NCBI RefSeq assembly: GCF_003594935.2 | Contig: NZ_CP043342.1 | Span: 496,001-560,000 of the forward strand | DNA length: 64,000 bases | DNA from: Enterobacter huaxiensis | GTDB taxonomy: Bacteria; Pseudomonadota; Gammaproteobacteria; Enterobacterales; Enterobacteriaceae | Direction of reading: 5' to 3' | In this document: positions 39,906 to 52,258 of the stretch, in pieces | Position numbering within the stretch: position 1 is the stretch's first letter | Layout of the letters: each line of letters opens with the position of its first letter | The notes under the pieces: generated by a model | What the model was told of the DNA's origin: nothing | What the model saw: only the letters and a program-made list of their open reading frames with translations | Database searches by the model: none | Translations under genes and position numbers: made by a program

Positions 39906-40397
39906 TTATGCATTATCCTGATTGCCTTCTGCTTCGGTGATTATCTGGTATAGCTCTTCATCACTTTGGGCTGAGCGCAGGCGACGACAAATGGTTTTAT
40001 CGGCCAGACGTTTGGCAACCAGCGACAGCGTATGAAGATGCGTTTTCGTCTGGTCGGCCGGCACCAGCAGCGCGAAGAGGAGATCGACGGGCTGGTTATC
40101 AATGGCGTCGAAGGCGATAGGCGTTTCCAGCTGGACAAATACGCCGACGGCACGCAGGGTGTCCTCTTCCAGTTTGCCATGCGGGATCGCAATGCCATTG
40201 CCGATGCCGGTACTGCCCATTTTTTCACGGGTCAGGATCGCTTCAAATACTACCTGTGGCGGCAGGCCCAGCTGCTTTGCGGCCAGTTCACTGATGATCT
40301 CCAGCGCACGTTTTTTGCTCTGGCAGTGAACGCCACTGCGGGTACATTCCTGGTTCAGGACATTGCTCAGTTGAAGAGCGGAATCGTTGTTCATCAT
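39906..40397 (-). CDS. ptsN: PTS IIA-like nitrogen regulatory protein PtsN
   Basis: EIIA-Ntr, the terminal acceptor of the nitrogen PTS. It regulates potassium transport (TrkA, KdpD) and other targets by its phosphorylation state. It has 163 residues with the active histidine H73 in IAIPHGK. It sits between hpf and rapZ in the usual order. A hairpin separates it from hpf. Confidence 0.98.
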   Translation of the reverse strand: MMNNDSALQLSNVLNQECTRSGVHCQSKKRALEIISELAAKQLGLPPQVVFEAILTREKMGSTGIGNGIAIPHGKLEEDTLRAVGVFVQLETPIAFDAIDNQPVDLLFALLVPADQTKTHLHTLSLVAKRLADKTICRRLRSAQSDEELYQIITEAEGNQDNA

Positions 40398-40426
40398 AAT
40401 TTCACCTAAGCGCTAACCGTACAAAT

Positions 40427-40451
40427 GGCCTGTTGTGTTTTACAACAGGCC
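40427..40451 (-). terminator. Hairpin between hpf and ptsN
   Basis: GGCCTGTTGT and ACAACAGGCC form a perfect 10-bp stem with a 5-nt loop. On the minus strand a short ATTTGT tail follows, so partial termination or mRNA processing after hpf is likely. Confidence 0.5.
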
Positions 40452-40479
40452 GTCCTGCACCCGTTAACTGCCCGGACAA

Positions 40480-40767
40480 TTAGTGTTGTTTCAGTTTATC
40501 TTTATGTTTATTAAGCTGTCGCGCAAGCTTATCAATCAAGCCGTCGATAGCCGCGTACATGTCTTGCCCTTCCGCACTGGCATGGAGTTCACCCCCGTTC
40601 ACGTGCAGGGTTGCATCCGAGATATGAGTCACTTTCTCCACTTTCAACACAATATAGACCTGATTGATCCTTTCGAAATACTGCTCGAGCTTCGCGAACT
40701 TCGTGTTCAGGAAATCGCGTAATGCTTCGGTGATCTCGACATTGTGTCCTGTGATGTTGAGCTGCAT
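40480..40767 (-). CDS. hpf: Ribosome hibernation promoting factor
   Basis: Short HPF that binds the 30S A and P sites and, with RMF, stabilises 100S dimers in stationary phase. The start at 40767 (MQLNITGHNVEIT) gives 95 residues with an AAGGAAG ribosome site; a longer in-frame start reaches into rpoN. The basic tail KLARQLNKHKDKLKQH is typical of the short form. It is 22 nt downstream of rpoN. Confidence 0.97.
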   Translation of the reverse strand: MQLNITGHNVEITEALRDFLNTKFAKLEQYFERINQVYIVLKVEKVTHISDATLHVNGGELHASAEGQDMYAAIDGLIDKLARQLNKHKDKLKQH

Positions 40768-40789
40768 AGTGTCTTCCTTATCGGTTGTG

Positions 40790-42223
40790 TCAGACCAGCT
40801 GTTTACGCTGGTTAGACGGCGGAATGGATAAAGACTCTCGATACTTCGCAACAGTACGACGTGCCACCATAATACCCTGGTCGGACAGCATGGTGGTTAA
40901 CTTACTGTCACTCAGTGGCTTCGCGGGGTTTTCCGCGGCGATCAACTTCTTCACCAGCGCACGGATTGCCGTCGACGAGGCTTCGCCTCCGCCCTCGGTA
41001 CTCACATGGCTTGAGAAGAAATACTTAAGCTCAAAAATACCGCGCGGACTGTGCAGATACTTCTGCGTGGTCACGCGAGAAATGGTTGATTCGTGCATCT
41101 CGACGGCCTGGGCGATATCCGCCAGTACCATCGGTTTCATAAACTCTTCGCCCTGCTCAAAGAAAGCCTGCTGCTGCTCGACAATACAGCGGCTTACGCG
41201 CAGCAGCGTATCATTTCGGCTCTCCAGACTTTTGATCAACCAGCGTGCTTCCTGCAGATTGCTGCGAATGTACTGATTGTCGGCGTCATTACGCGCGCTG
41301 GTGCACATGGAGGCATACTGCTGGTTGATTTGCAGGCGAGGGATGCTGTCAGAATTCAGCTCTACGACCCAGCGGTCGTTATGTTTTCGCACCAGCACAT
41401 CGGGGATCACATATTCGGGTTCGCCGGTCTGGATCGACTGGCCGGGGCGCGGATCGAGGGATTGGATCAGGTTAACCGCTTCTTTCAGCACCTCTTCCTT
41501 CAGGCGCGTGACGCGCATCAGGGTGCGAAAATCGTGGTTTGCGAGCAGATCGAGATGGCTGCTGATGATCACGCGGGCTTCGTCAATCCACGGCGTCTCT
41601 TTGGCAAACTGAGACAGCTGGATCAGCAGGCAGTCGCGGAGATCTTTTGCGGCCACGCCGACCGGGTCGAAACGCTGAATGCGCTTCAGCACGGCCTCGA
41701 TCTCTTCGAGTTCGATCTCATCGTTGCCGATGCTTTCCAGAATGTCGTCCAGCGTGACGGTCAGATAGCCGGTGTCATCCACGGCATCGACAATGGAGGT
41801 CGCAATAGCGCGATCGGTATCGGAGAAGGGAGTCAGTTCAACCTGCCACATCAGGTAATCCTGCAGCGACTGGGTGGTTTCTCCCTGATAGACCGGCAGC
41901 TCGTCGTCCTGGTAGTCTGCACGCGTGCCGGAAGGGGTCCCGGCGGTGTAGATTTCATCCCAGCTGGCATCAAGCGGAAGCTCATCCGGCATCTCTTTTT
42001 GTTCGAGTGCATCAACGGAGTCGAGCGTTTCAGTGTCTTGTGTTTCCTGGGTATCTACCTCGTCATGAAGATCGGTTTGCTCCAGCAGGGGATTACTGTC
42101 CAGCGCCTGCTGGAGCTCCTGCTGGAGTTCTAACGTGGACAGCTGCAGCAGACGGATCGCCTGCTGTAGCTGCGGCGTCATTGCCAGTTGTTGGCTGAGC
42201 CTTAATTGCAAACCTTGCTTCAT
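40790..42223 (-). CDS. rpoN: RNA polymerase sigma-54 factor
   Basis: Alternative sigma factor for enhancer-dependent promoters, mainly nitrogen and stress genes. It has 477 residues. The glutamine/leucine-rich N-terminal activator region (about 1-50) is followed by an acidic region (about 50-120), the core-binding domain, and the C-terminal DNA-binding domain with the RpoN box [10 protein letters not shown]. It lies downstream of lptB and upstream of hpf, as in E. coli. Confidence 0.99.
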   Translation of the reverse strand: MKQGLQLRLSQQLAMTPQLQQAIRLLQLSTLELQQELQQALDSNPLLEQTDLHDEVDTQETQDTETLDSVDALEQKEMPDELPLDASWDEIYTAGTPSGTRADYQDDELPVYQGETTQSLQDYLMWQVELTPFSDTDRAIATSIVDAVDDTGYLTVTLDDILESIGNDEIELEEIEAVLKRIQRFDPVGVAAKDLRDCLLIQLSQFAKETPWIDEARVIISSHLDLLANHDFRTLMRVTRLKEEVLKEAVNLIQSLDPRPGQSIQTGEPEYVIPDVLVRKHNDRWVVELNSDSIPRLQINQQYASMCTSARNDADNQYIRSNLQEARWLIKSLESRNDTLLRVSRCIVEQQQAFFEQGEEFMKPMVLADIAQAVEMHESTISRVTTQKYLHSPRGIFELKYFFSSHVSTEGGGEASSTAIRALVKKLIAAENPAKPLSDSKLTTMLSDQGIMVARRTVAKYRESLSIPPSNQRKQLV

Positions 42224-42270
42224 GTTCAGAGCATTTTTCTCCGGTCCGGCGTTATGTTACCTCTACCCTA

Positions 42271-42996
42271 TCAGAGTCTGAAGTCTTCCCCAAGGTACAC
42301 GCGCTTAACATGCTCATCTTCGAGGATCTCTTGCGGTGTTCCGTGGGCGATCAGATGGCCCTGGCTCACGATATAAGCACGTTCACAGACGGCCAGCGTT
42401 TCACGGACGTTGTGGTCGGTGATCAGTACGCCAAGCCCGCTGTCACGAAGGTGCTCGATAATACGTTTGATGTCGATAACGGAGATGGGGTCAACGCCCG
42501 CGAAGGGTTCATCCAGCAGGATGAATTTCGGGTTTGCTGCCAGCGCGCGTGCAATTTCCACGCGGCGACGTTCCCCCCCGGACAGCGCCTGCCCGAGGCT
42601 GTCGCGCAGGTGTTCGATATGAAACTCTTCCATCAGCTCGTTGGCACGATCGTGGCGCTGTTCGTTAGTCAGATCGTCACGGATCTGCAGAACGGCCATC
42701 AGGTTATCGTAGACGCTCAGGCGACGGAAGATTGACGCTTCCTGAGGCAGATAGCCGATACCACGACGCGCGCGGGCATGCAGCGGCAGCAGGCTGATGT
42801 CTTCATCATCAATGATAATGTTGCCTGCATCGCGTGGCACTATACCCACCACCATATAGAAGGTGGTGGTTTTACCCGCACCGTTAGGGCCAAGCAAACC
42901 GACAATTTCACCGGAGTTGACAGTCAAACTGACGTCTTCGACGACGCGACGGCCCTTATACGCTTTCGCGAGGTTTTTTGCAGTTAATGTTGCCAT
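42271..42996 (-). CDS. lptB: LPS export ATPase LptB
   Basis: Cytoplasmic ATPase of the LptB2FGC transporter. It has 241 residues with Walker A GPNGAGKT at 36-43, signature [15 protein letters not shown] near 138, and Walker [12 protein letters not shown]. It begins 6 nt after lptA. Its membrane partners LptF and LptG are encoded upstream in this window. Confidence 0.98.
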   Translation of the reverse strand: MATLTAKNLAKAYKGRRVVEDVSLTVNSGEIVGLLGPNGAGKTTTFYMVVGIVPRDAGNIIIDDEDISLLPLHARARRGIGYLPQEASIFRRLSVYDNLMAVLQIRDDLTNEQRHDRANELMEEFHIEHLRDSLGQALSGGERRRVEIARALAANPKFILLDEPFAGVDPISVIDIKRIIEHLRDSGLGVLITDHNVRETLAVCERAYIVSQGHLIAHGTPQEILEDEHVKRVYLGEDFRL

Positions 42997-43002
42997 AACG
43001 AA

Positions 43003-43557
43003 TTAGTTACTCTTCTTTTGTGCCGGAGCCTGGCCTTTGCCTTTATCCTGCAGCTGCGACGGAACAAGCACGGTAGTCACGCGTCTGCCTTTCTCGCTGG
43101 AGGCCTGCATTTTCTGCTCTTTCACCAGATAGGTGATCTTGTCGCCGGTGATATTGCTGTCCAGCTGTTCCAGATAGGCGTTGCCTGTCAGGATGACCAG
43201 ATCTTTTGCCAGCTCGTAATGCATATGCGACGCCCGGCCTTTAACCGGTTTGCCGTTGTCCTGCATCTGGTAAAACGTGGCCGGGTTGCCATAGCCATCG
43301 ATAATCTCTTTGCCCTGTTCGCCACCCGGACGGGTAACGACCACTTTGTCGGCATTGATTTTGATCGTGCCCTGGGTCATCACGACGTTGCCGGTAAAGG
43401 TGACGACGTTACCCTGCATGTCCAGAGACTGCGTATCGGATTCAATGTGAATCGGCTGCTCAGTATCGCCAGTGACAGCAAGCGCGGGAAGACTGGCTGC
43501 CAACAGTGCGCTGGCGATAATAGCTTTAAGGCTGAGTTTGTTTGTTTTGAATTTCAT
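43003..43557 (-). CDS. lptA: LPS transport periplasmic protein LptA
   Basis: Periplasmic bridge protein that stacks to carry LPS from LptC to LptD. The start at 43557 (MKFKTNKLSLK) gives 184 residues with a signal peptide ending around LPALA-V (about residue 27). The OstA/beta-jellyroll domain follows, and the tail is basic and flexible. The start lies inside lptC (32-nt overlap), indicating coupling. Confidence 0.97.
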   Translation of the reverse strand: MKFKTNKLSLKAIIASALLAASLPALAVTGDTEQPIHIESDTQSLDMQGNVVTFTGNVVMTQGTIKINADKVVVTRPGGEQGKEIIDGYGNPATFYQMQDNGKPVKGRASHMHYELAKDLVILTGNAYLEQLDSNITGDKITYLVKEQKMQASSEKGRRVTTVLVPSQLQDKGKGQAPAQKKSN

Positions 43558-44101
43558 AGGAGGTTCTAACCTTTTCAATCAGCTCGGCGTTTTTGCTGCG
43601 TAAGTTCCCGCGCATTCTCAGACCGCTGGAATTAAATGTTGTGCCATACAGTGTGACCAGATCCTGCGACGTGACATCCTGGGTGACCAGGTTTATCTGG
43701 GCATTATCCGTCGTGATTTTGCGCAGTTGAGAGTCTGCGGTCAGGGCGTTGACTTCAACGTGGCCATACAGATAAAGCATACGGTCATTCGTCAGTTTTG
43801 CCCGGTCAGATTTGATCGACCACGTCGGGACTTTGTTCGTATCAAATGTGGTCATCAACGGTTGGGTAAACCACGAGATGCCGTCATCTGAAAAATATTC
43901 GACATGCTGGGCAATCAGGCGATAGTTCAGGGCGCCTTCCGGGCTATACACCACCGTGTCACTGTGATCGCTTTTGTAGGTTGGCTCGCCGGTATTGACC
44001 GTTTCTGTTTGCGGATCGTCACGGTCCGCAAGGTTCACGCCAATCAGTATTAGCGCGACAAGCGTCAGCAGAATGATAACCCAGCGTCTGGTTTTACTCA
44101 T
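43526..44101 (-). CDS. lptC: LPS transport protein LptC
   Basis: Bitopic inner-membrane protein that receives LPS from LptFG and hands it to LptA. It has 191 residues: one TM helix (about 7-24) and a periplasmic jellyroll domain. It overlaps kdsC by 4 nt upstream and lptA by 32 nt downstream. Confidence 0.97.
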   Translation of the reverse strand: MSKTRRWVIILLTLVALILIGVNLADRDDPQTETVNTGEPTYKSDHSDTVVYSPEGALNYRLIAQHVEYFSDDGISWFTQPLMTTFDTNKVPTWSIKSDRAKLTNDRMLYLYGHVEVNALTADSQLRKITTDNAQINLVTQDVTSQDLVTLYGTTFNSSGLRMRGNLRSKNAELIEKVRTSYEIQNKQTQP

Positions 44102-44664
44102 ATCGATTGCCCTTTGGCCTCATCAAGCTTGCCCTGCGCCAGCAAAAGCAGATCGCAGACTTCACGGACCGCTCCGCGCCCCCCGTTGATATGGGTGACG
44201 TAGTCAGCGCGCGGGATCAGCAACGGATGCGCATCGGCAACGGCTATGCTCAGACCCACTTCAGCCATCACTGGCCAGTCGATCAAATCATCCCCAACAT
44301 AGGCCACGTTCTCAGGTGCGACAGCCAGTTTTCCCAGCAGGTCGTTAAAAGCAACCATCTTGTCGGATTGCCCCTGATACAGATGGGTAATGCCCAGCGT
44401 TTCGCAGCGGTCTTCTAATAGTTTAGCTTTCCGGCCGGTGATGATAGCAACTTCAATGCCGGACGTGAGCGCGCAGCGAATACCGTATCCGTCGCGCACG
44501 TTAAATGCTTTCAGCTCTTCGCCGTTATTGCCCATGTAAATCAGGCCATCGGAGAGCACGCCATCCACATCGAGGATCAACAGACGGATGTTTTCCGCCT
44601 TTGCCATCATGCTGGTGCTTACCGGGCCATAACAGGTTGCAAGGGATGCACCCGCATTACTCAT
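44098..44664 (-). CDS. kdsC: Kdo-8-phosphate phosphatase
   Basis: HAD-family tetrameric phosphatase that releases Kdo from Kdo-8-P, a step in LPS core synthesis. The start at 44664 (MSNAGASLATCYG) gives 188 residues; another in-frame ATG 15 nt upstream is possible but not family-like. The catalytic motif is DVDGVLSDG, with GDDLIDWPVM as the later acidic motif. It begins 14 nt after kdsD. Confidence 0.97.
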   Translation of the reverse strand: MSNAGASLATCYGPVSTSMMAKAENIRLLILDVDGVLSDGLIYMGNNGEELKAFNVRDGYGIRCALTSGIEVAIITGRKAKLLEDRCETLGITHLYQGQSDKMVAFNDLLGKLAVAPENVAYVGDDLIDWPVMAEVGLSIAVADAHPLLIPRADYVTHINGGRGAVREVCDLLLLAQGKLDEAKGQSI

Positions 44665-44678
44665 TGTCTTATCCTTCA

Positions 44679-45665
44679 TTACACTACGCCTGCGCGCAGA
44701 AGATCATGCATATGTACCACACCCAGCAGTTGGTCGCCATCGGCAACCATCACTGCGGTGATATGACGGGACTGCATCAGGTTCAGCACATCCACCGCGA
44801 GGATGCCCGAACGCACGCGGATCCCGCCCGGCGTCATCACATCCGCGATGCCCAGCGTGCGGACATCTACGCCCATATCGAACACCCGACGTAAGTCACC
44901 GTCAGTAAAAACACCTTCAATCTTCATCTGGTCATCACAGATCACCGTCATGCCCAGATTTTTACGGGTAATTTCCAGCAAAGCATCGCGCAGGGAAGCC
45001 CCTTTAGCGACGCGAGGGATCTCATCCCCGGTGTGCATAATATCGTTAACCCGAAGCAGCAGCTTGCGTCCTAACGCACCGCCAGGGTGAGAGAGCGCGA
45101 AATCTTCAGGAGTAAAACCCCGGGCCTCGAGCAGCGCGACCGCGAGGGCATCGCCCATCACGAGCGCCGCCGTCGTGCTGGAGGTGGGGGCAAGGCCAAG
45201 CGGACACGCCTCTTTAGGCACCTTCACGCACAGATGAATATCGGCCGCGCGGCCCATACTGCTTTCCGGGCGGCTGGTCATGCAAATCAGGGGCACCTGG
45301 AGCCGCTTCAGTACCGGGATCAGCGCCAGGATCTCATTGGACTCGCCGGAGTTCGACAGCGCGATAACGACATCATGTGGGGTAACCATGCCCAGATCGC
45401 CGTGTGCGGCTTCACCTGGGTGAACGAAGAACGATGACGTTCCCGTGCTGGCAAAGGTTGCCGCCATTTTGCGCCCGATGTGGCCGGATTTGCCCATCCC
45501 CATCACCACGACTTTACCGGCACAGTGGAACAGTTTCTCACATGCCAGATTAAAATCCTGATTAATATACTGATCTAACTGCGCCAGACCTTCACGTTCA
45601 ATCTCCAGTACGGCTTTGCCTGCTTTCTGAAAGTCAAAACCCGGCTGCAATTCTATTTGCGACAT
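44679..45665 (-). CDS. kdsD: D-arabinose-5-phosphate isomerase
   Basis: Makes arabinose-5-phosphate from ribulose-5-phosphate, the first Kdo precursor. The start at 45665 (MSQIELQPGFDF) gives 328 residues; an in-frame start farther up would extend into yrbG. The SIS domain (about 40-180, with GMGKSGHIGRKMA and SNSGES) is followed by two CBS domains (about 205-325). Confidence 0.97.
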   Translation of the reverse strand: MSQIELQPGFDFQKAGKAVLEIEREGLAQLDQYINQDFNLACEKLFHCAGKVVVMGMGKSGHIGRKMAATFASTGTSSFFVHPGEAAHGDLGMVTPHDVVIALSNSGESNEILALIPVLKRLQVPLICMTSRPESSMGRAADIHLCVKVPKEACPLGLAPTSSTTAALVMGDALAVALLEARGFTPEDFALSHPGGALGRKLLLRVNDIMHTGDEIPRVAKGASLRDALLEITRKNLGMTVICDDQMKIEGVFTDGDLRRVFDMGVDVRTLGIADVMTPGGIRVRSGILAVDVLNLMQSRHITAVMVADGDQLLGVVHMHDLLRAGVV

Positions 45666-45678
45666 AATGCTTTTCCAT

Positions 45679-46656
45679 TTACCCAGAGAGAAGAGGCGAA
45701 AGCCAGTACAGCATCGCCATCCATACGATAAATCCACCTGTCAGCAGCGCGCCTGCGCCTTTGCCAATCTGACGTTTCCGCCGCCAGCAGAGCAGGGCGA
45801 AAATAACGCTGACCAGCAGCATCACTCCGTAATCGCGCGTAAATGCCATGGGGTTAAACGCCCCCGGTGAAATCAGGGCGGGAAGGCCCATTACGATGGC
45901 GATATTAAAAATGTTGGAGCCGATGATATTGCCAATCGCAATATCGTCTTCACCTTTACGCGCGCCCGCGATGGCCGTGGCCAGCTCTGGCAGGCTGGTG
46001 CCGATGGCAATGACCGTCAAACCTATCGTCAGTTCGCTCATGGCGAAATAGTTCGCCAGCACCGTTGCGTTATCGACCACCATGCGGGTAGCCATCGGCA
46101 TGATGATGAGTGCGATACCAAGCCACAGCAGCGCTACGGGCAACGTCCCTTCGCGCGGGAGTTCGGCGACCTGCTCACGTGTCAGGCTGTCATTACCCTG
46201 TTTTTCAGCCTGGCGGGCGATTTTAACACTATACAGCAGCCAGATCCCGGCGAGCGCGAGCAGGAAAATGCCATCGTCATAGCTCAACACGCCATCATAA
46301 AGCACGTAGCCTGCCAGCAGGCTTACAATTAACATTAGCGGCAATTCACGACGCAGAACATCAGAATCCACGCGAAATGGATGCAGCAGCGCGGCTAGGC
46401 CTAAAATCAGTAAAATATTGACGATGTTCGAGCCAATCGCGGTGCCGATAGCGAGATCAACCTGGCCATGCAGTGAGGCTGACACGGACACAATAATTTC
46501 AGGCAGCGACGTGCCAACGCTGACCACTGTCATCCCAATAATGATGGGCGGCATGCCGATAAGCCGACACAGTATTGATGCAGCAAAGACTAAACGGTCA
46601 GCACTGTAGACCACCAAAAGTAAACCAATTATTAACAGTGCTGTTGCTAAAAGCAT
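45679..46656 (-). CDS. yrbG: Calcium/sodium antiporter family protein YrbG
   Basis: Inner-membrane protein of the CaCA exchanger family; the physiological ion is not settled and loss is tolerated in E. coli. The start at 46656 gives 325 residues with an AAAGGA ribosome site. Two inverted repeats carry the alpha motifs GTSLPEIIVSVSAS with GSNIVNILLILG, and GTSLPELATAIAG with GSNIFNIAIVMG; about ten TM helices are expected. It heads the kdsD-kdsC-lptCAB group and is divergent from mlaF. The 226-bp gap to mlaF shows no gene. Confidence 0.94.
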   Translation of the reverse strand: MLLATALLIIGLLLVVYSADRLVFAASILCRLIGMPPIIIGMTVVSVGTSLPEIIVSVSASLHGQVDLAIGTAIGSNIVNILLILGLAALLHPFRVDSDVLRRELPLMLIVSLLAGYVLYDGVLSYDDGIFLLALAGIWLLYSVKIARQAEKQGNDSLTREQVAELPREGTLPVALLWLGIALIIMPMATRMVVDNATVLANYFAMSELTIGLTVIAIGTSLPELATAIAGARKGEDDIAIGNIIGSNIFNIAIVMGLPALISPGAFNPMAFTRDYGVMLLVSVIFALLCWRRKRQIGKGAGALLTGGFIVWMAMLYWLSPLLSG

Positions 46657-46882
46657 CAAAAGTCCTTTCTTCAGGTATACTTGCCGGTCCACCGCGCATA
46701 ATGTTGGCGCTGCATACAGTCTGAGACGTAACGAATTCTTAATTTTGACTTTATGCGCCGGAAAAGTAAAACAAATGCCAGCTTTCGCTAACCTCAACGG
46801 CTAATATTCTGTAAAAATGTTGGGTTTAGGGCTGATTTAAGCGTAATGCTTAACGTTAAGCAGGGTAAGAAAGGAACCATAA

Positions 46883-48485
<1,603 letters not shown>

Positions 48486-48489
48486 GTTC

Positions 48490-49038
48490 ATGCAAACGAG
48501 AAAAAATGAAATTTGGGTCGGTATCTTCCTGCTGCTGGCTCTGCTGGCCGCACTGTTTATCTGCCTGAGAGCGGCGGATATTACCTCTATCCGCACCGAG
48601 CCGACTTATCGCATTTATGCCACCTTTGACAATATCGGCGGCCTGAAGGCACGCTCCCCGGTGCGCATTGGCGGCGTGGTTATCGGGCGTGTGTCAGACA
48701 TTACGCTTGATGAGAAAACCTATCTGCCGCGCGTCGCAATGGATATTGAAGAGCGCTATAACCACATCCCGGATACCAGCTCGCTGTCTATTCGCACCTC
48801 CGGCCTGCTGGGCGAGCAATATCTGGCCCTGAACGTGGGTTTTGAAGATCCTGAGCTGGGAACGACTATCCTTAAAGACGGTAGTGTGATTCAGGATACG
48901 AAGTCAGCCATGGTGCTGGAAGATATGATTGGTCAGTTCCTTTACAACAGTAAAGGGGATGATAAAAAGTCTGACGATGCCCCTGCGCAGAGTGAAGACC
49001 CTACCAACGTTGCGCCGGCCCCTGGTGCCGCGAATTAA
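48490..49038 (+). CDS. mlaD: MCE-family lipid-binding protein MlaD
   Basis: Inner-membrane-anchored protein that forms a hexameric ring and passes phospholipid between MlaE and MlaC. The start at 48490 (MQTRKNEIWVG) gives 182 residues; an in-frame start 15 nt upstream overlaps mlaE. One TM helix (about 8-28), one MCE domain (about 38-120), and a flexible, variable C-terminal tail. Confidence 0.96.
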   Translation: MQTRKNEIWVGIFLLLALLAALFICLRAADITSIRTEPTYRIYATFDNIGGLKARSPVRIGGVVIGRVSDITLDEKTYLPRVAMDIEERYNHIPDTSSLSIRTSGLLGEQYLALNVGFEDPELGTTILKDGSVIQDTKSAMVLEDMIGQFLYNSKGDDKKSDDAPAQSEDPTNVAPAPGAAN

Positions 49039-49056
49039 TTTCAGGAGAAGTCATTC

Positions 49057-49692
49057 ATGTTTAAACGACTGTTAATGGTTGCCATGCTGGTTATTGCCCC
49101 TCTCACTGCGGTACACGCTGCGGATCAGAGCAACCCGTACAAACTGATGGATGAAGCGGCGAAGAAAACCTTCGATCGTCTTAAAAATGAACAATCTAAG
49201 ATTCGTGCGAATCCTGACTACCTGCGCGACGTGGTCGATCAGGAACTGCTGCCTTACGTCCAGATTAAGTATGCCGGCGCGCTGGTGCTGGGCCGTTACT
49301 ACAAAGATGCCACCCCTGCTCAGCGCGAGGCCTACTTCGCCGCGTTCCGTGAATACCTGAAACAGGCTTACGGCCAGGCGCTGGCGATGTATCACGGTCA
49401 GACCTATCAGATTGCCCCTGAACAGCCGCTGGGTGATGCGACCATTATCCCTATCCGTGTGACCATTGTGGATCCTAACGGTCGTCCTCCGGTTCGCCTG
49501 GACTTCCAGTGGCGTAAAAACAGCCAGACCGGTAACTGGCAGGCATACGACATGATTGCGGAAGGTGTCAGCATGATCACCACTAAACAGAATGAGTGGA
49601 GCGACCTGCTTCGCACCAAAGGCATTGATGGCCTGACCGCTCAGCTGCAGTCTATCTCTCGTCAGAAAATTTCCCTGGACGAGAAAAAGTAA
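49057..49692 (+). CDS. mlaC: Periplasmic phospholipid carrier MlaC
   Basis: Soluble shuttle that carries phospholipid across the periplasm between MlaA and MlaFEDB. It has 211 residues with a signal peptide cleaved near VHA-ADQ (about residue 21). The NTF2-like fold follows. Its stop overlaps the mlaB start as TAATG. Confidence 0.97.
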   Translation: MFKRLLMVAMLVIAPLTAVHAADQSNPYKLMDEAAKKTFDRLKNEQSKIRANPDYLRDVVDQELLPYVQIKYAGALVLGRYYKDATPAQREAYFAAFREYLKQAYGQALAMYHGQTYQIAPEQPLGDATIIPIRVTIVDPNGRPPVRLDFQWRKNSQTGNWQAYDMIAEGVSMITTKQNEWSDLLRTKGIDGLTAQLQSISRQKISLDEKK

Positions 49693-49985
49693 TGTTGCAG
49701 CAACTGAGCTGGTCGCGTGAGGGGGAGACGTTAAAGCTGACGGGGGAGCTCGATCAGGATCTGCTGAACCCGTTATGGGATGCGCGTCTGAATGCGATGC
49801 AGGGCGTAACGCTGATTGATTTAAGCGGCGTCACGCGGGTGGATACCGCCGGCATTGCTCTGCTCGTGCATCTGGTTGCCGCAGGCAAAAAGCAGGGAAC
49901 CCAGGTTGCGTTTACGGGGATGAGCGACAACGTTGTGACGCTTGCTCAGCTTTATAATCTGCCTCAGGATGTATTACCTCGTTAA
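49692..49985 (+). CDS. mlaB: STAS-domain protein MlaB
   Basis: Cytoplasmic STAS protein that stabilises and activates MlaF. It has 97 residues with the STAS hallmark around LIDLSGVTRVDTAGIALL. It diverges more from E. coli than its neighbours, mainly in residues 1-40. It is the last mla gene, followed by a terminator. Confidence 0.95.
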   Translation: MLQQLSWSREGETLKLTGELDQDLLNPLWDARLNAMQGVTLIDLSGVTRVDTAGIALLVHLVAAGKKQGTQVAFTGMSDNVVTLAQLYNLPQDVLPR

Positions 49986-50007
49986 TATTTTCAGTGCGTT
50001 ACTTCTG

Positions 50008-50040
50008 AAAGCCCCGACAGTTTCATCGTTGGGGCTTTTT
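50008..50040 (+). terminator. mla operon terminator
   Basis: AAGCCCC and GGGGCTT pair around a 15-nt loop region and are followed by TTTTT. This separates mlaB from ibaG. Confidence 0.85.
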
Positions 50041-50111
50041 GCTTGTTTAAGACGGCGCCACTTTGCTCTAAGATGTTGGGCTTGTTTTCACTATCAGATG
50101 ATGTAGAACCC

Positions 50112-50366
50112 ATGGAAAATAATGAAATCCAGACAGTGCTGATGAATGCACTCTCCCTTCAGGAAGCCCACGTCTCTGGCGATGGCAGTCACTTCCAGGT
50201 TATTGCTGTGGGTGAGATCTTCGACGGTATGAGTCGTGTGAAGAAACAGCAGGCTGTGTACGCGCCGCTGATGGAATACATTGCGGATAACCGCATCCAC
50301 GCCCTGTCGATTAAAGCCTTTACCCCGCAAGAGTGGGCGCGCGATCGCAAACTAAACGGTTTTTGA
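50112..50366 (+). CDS. ibaG: BolA-family iron-metabolism protein IbaG
   Basis: BolA-like protein that forms an iron-sulphur complex with monothiol glutaredoxin and is linked to acid stress. The start at 50112 ([14 protein letters not shown]) gives 84 residues; an in-frame start farther up would run into the terminator. The conserved histidine and the [13 protein letters not shown] segment are present. murA follows 51 nt later on the same strand. Confidence 0.96.
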   Translation: MENNEIQTVLMNALSLQEAHVSGDGSHFQVIAVGEIFDGMSRVKKQQAVYAPLMEYIADNRIHALSIKAFTPQEWARDRKLNGF

Positions 50367-51677
<1,311 letters not shown>

Positions 51678-51682
51678 TCGTT

Positions 51683-51713
51683 CCGGCACCCCCCTGCCGG
51701 AAATGGCCGGGGG
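51683..51713. terminator. GC-rich hairpin between murA and sfsB
   Basis: Two mutually exclusive hairpins are possible: CCGGCA with TGCCGG, or a longer one pairing the C-run near 51690 with GGGGG near 51710. No T-run follows, so its strength as a terminator is doubtful. Confidence 0.4.
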
Positions 51714-51740
51714 ATTGCTGTTCCTGTCAAACTGAGTACA

Positions 51741-52028
51741 TCAGTTCTGGTGTGCTTTCTTTGTTTTGCTCTGGCGCATCATGCGTGTTCTGTCGATAAA
51801 TTCATGCGTAATGGGGTCGTGATAGCGTGACGGCCAGATTATCCATGGGTGCGTGTCCAGCGCTGTTGCAATAATCAATTCTCCCTTTGGCCACGGGCGG
51901 GTCAGCGCGTTTGCCAGCGTCGACGAACTCAGCCCGTTACGACGAGACTCAGCCGCCAGTGACGTCCCTTTTTTACGCAGAGCCGCAATAATATCTGCGG
52001 AATGCCAGTCGATAAATTTCGTATCCAT
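51741..52028 (-). CDS. sfsB: Ner-like DNA-binding protein SfsB (Nlp)
   Basis: Small transcription factor related to phage Mu Ner; in E. coli a multicopy clone activates maltose genes. The start at 52028 (MDTKFIDWHSADII) gives 95 residues. The helix-turn-helix region is SLAAESRRNGLSSSTLANAL. The residues after about 75 are less conserved. Its real targets are unknown. Confidence 0.93.
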   Translation of the reverse strand: MDTKFIDWHSADIIAALRKKGTSLAAESRRNGLSSSTLANALTRPWPKGELIIATALDTHPWIIWPSRYHDPITHEFIDRTRMMRQSKTKKAHQN

Positions 52029-52221
52029 AATGCTGTCCTTGTGTGGGTAATCGTCCACGTCTCTTCTGGTGAAAAGACAGCGTTACTATACCCATTTCGA
52101 ACGGGTGTTCTAAAAAGTTCACGTTACGGGAAGCAATATTCAGAATAAGACATGGCTTTATTCATGCCGCCTGTAAAGTGATGATTTAACACGAATATGG
52201 AATTTATCAGATCTTATTGAA

Positions 52222-52248
52222 ACCTCCCCGCAGAGGCTGCGGGGAGGT
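52222..52248 (-). terminator. ispB terminator hairpin
   Basis: ACCTCCCCGCA and TGCGGGGAGGT form an 11-bp stem with a 5-nt loop, 10 nt past the ispB stop. The tail TTCAATAAG is weak. The rest of the sfsB-ispB gap (52029-52221) is AT-rich with no gene. Confidence 0.6.
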
Positions 52249-52258
52249 GGTGGAGGGA

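Noticed and set aside
41093..42133. 346-codon ORF antisense to rpoN
   Set aside because: Covered by the intact rpoN gene, with no recognisable domain.
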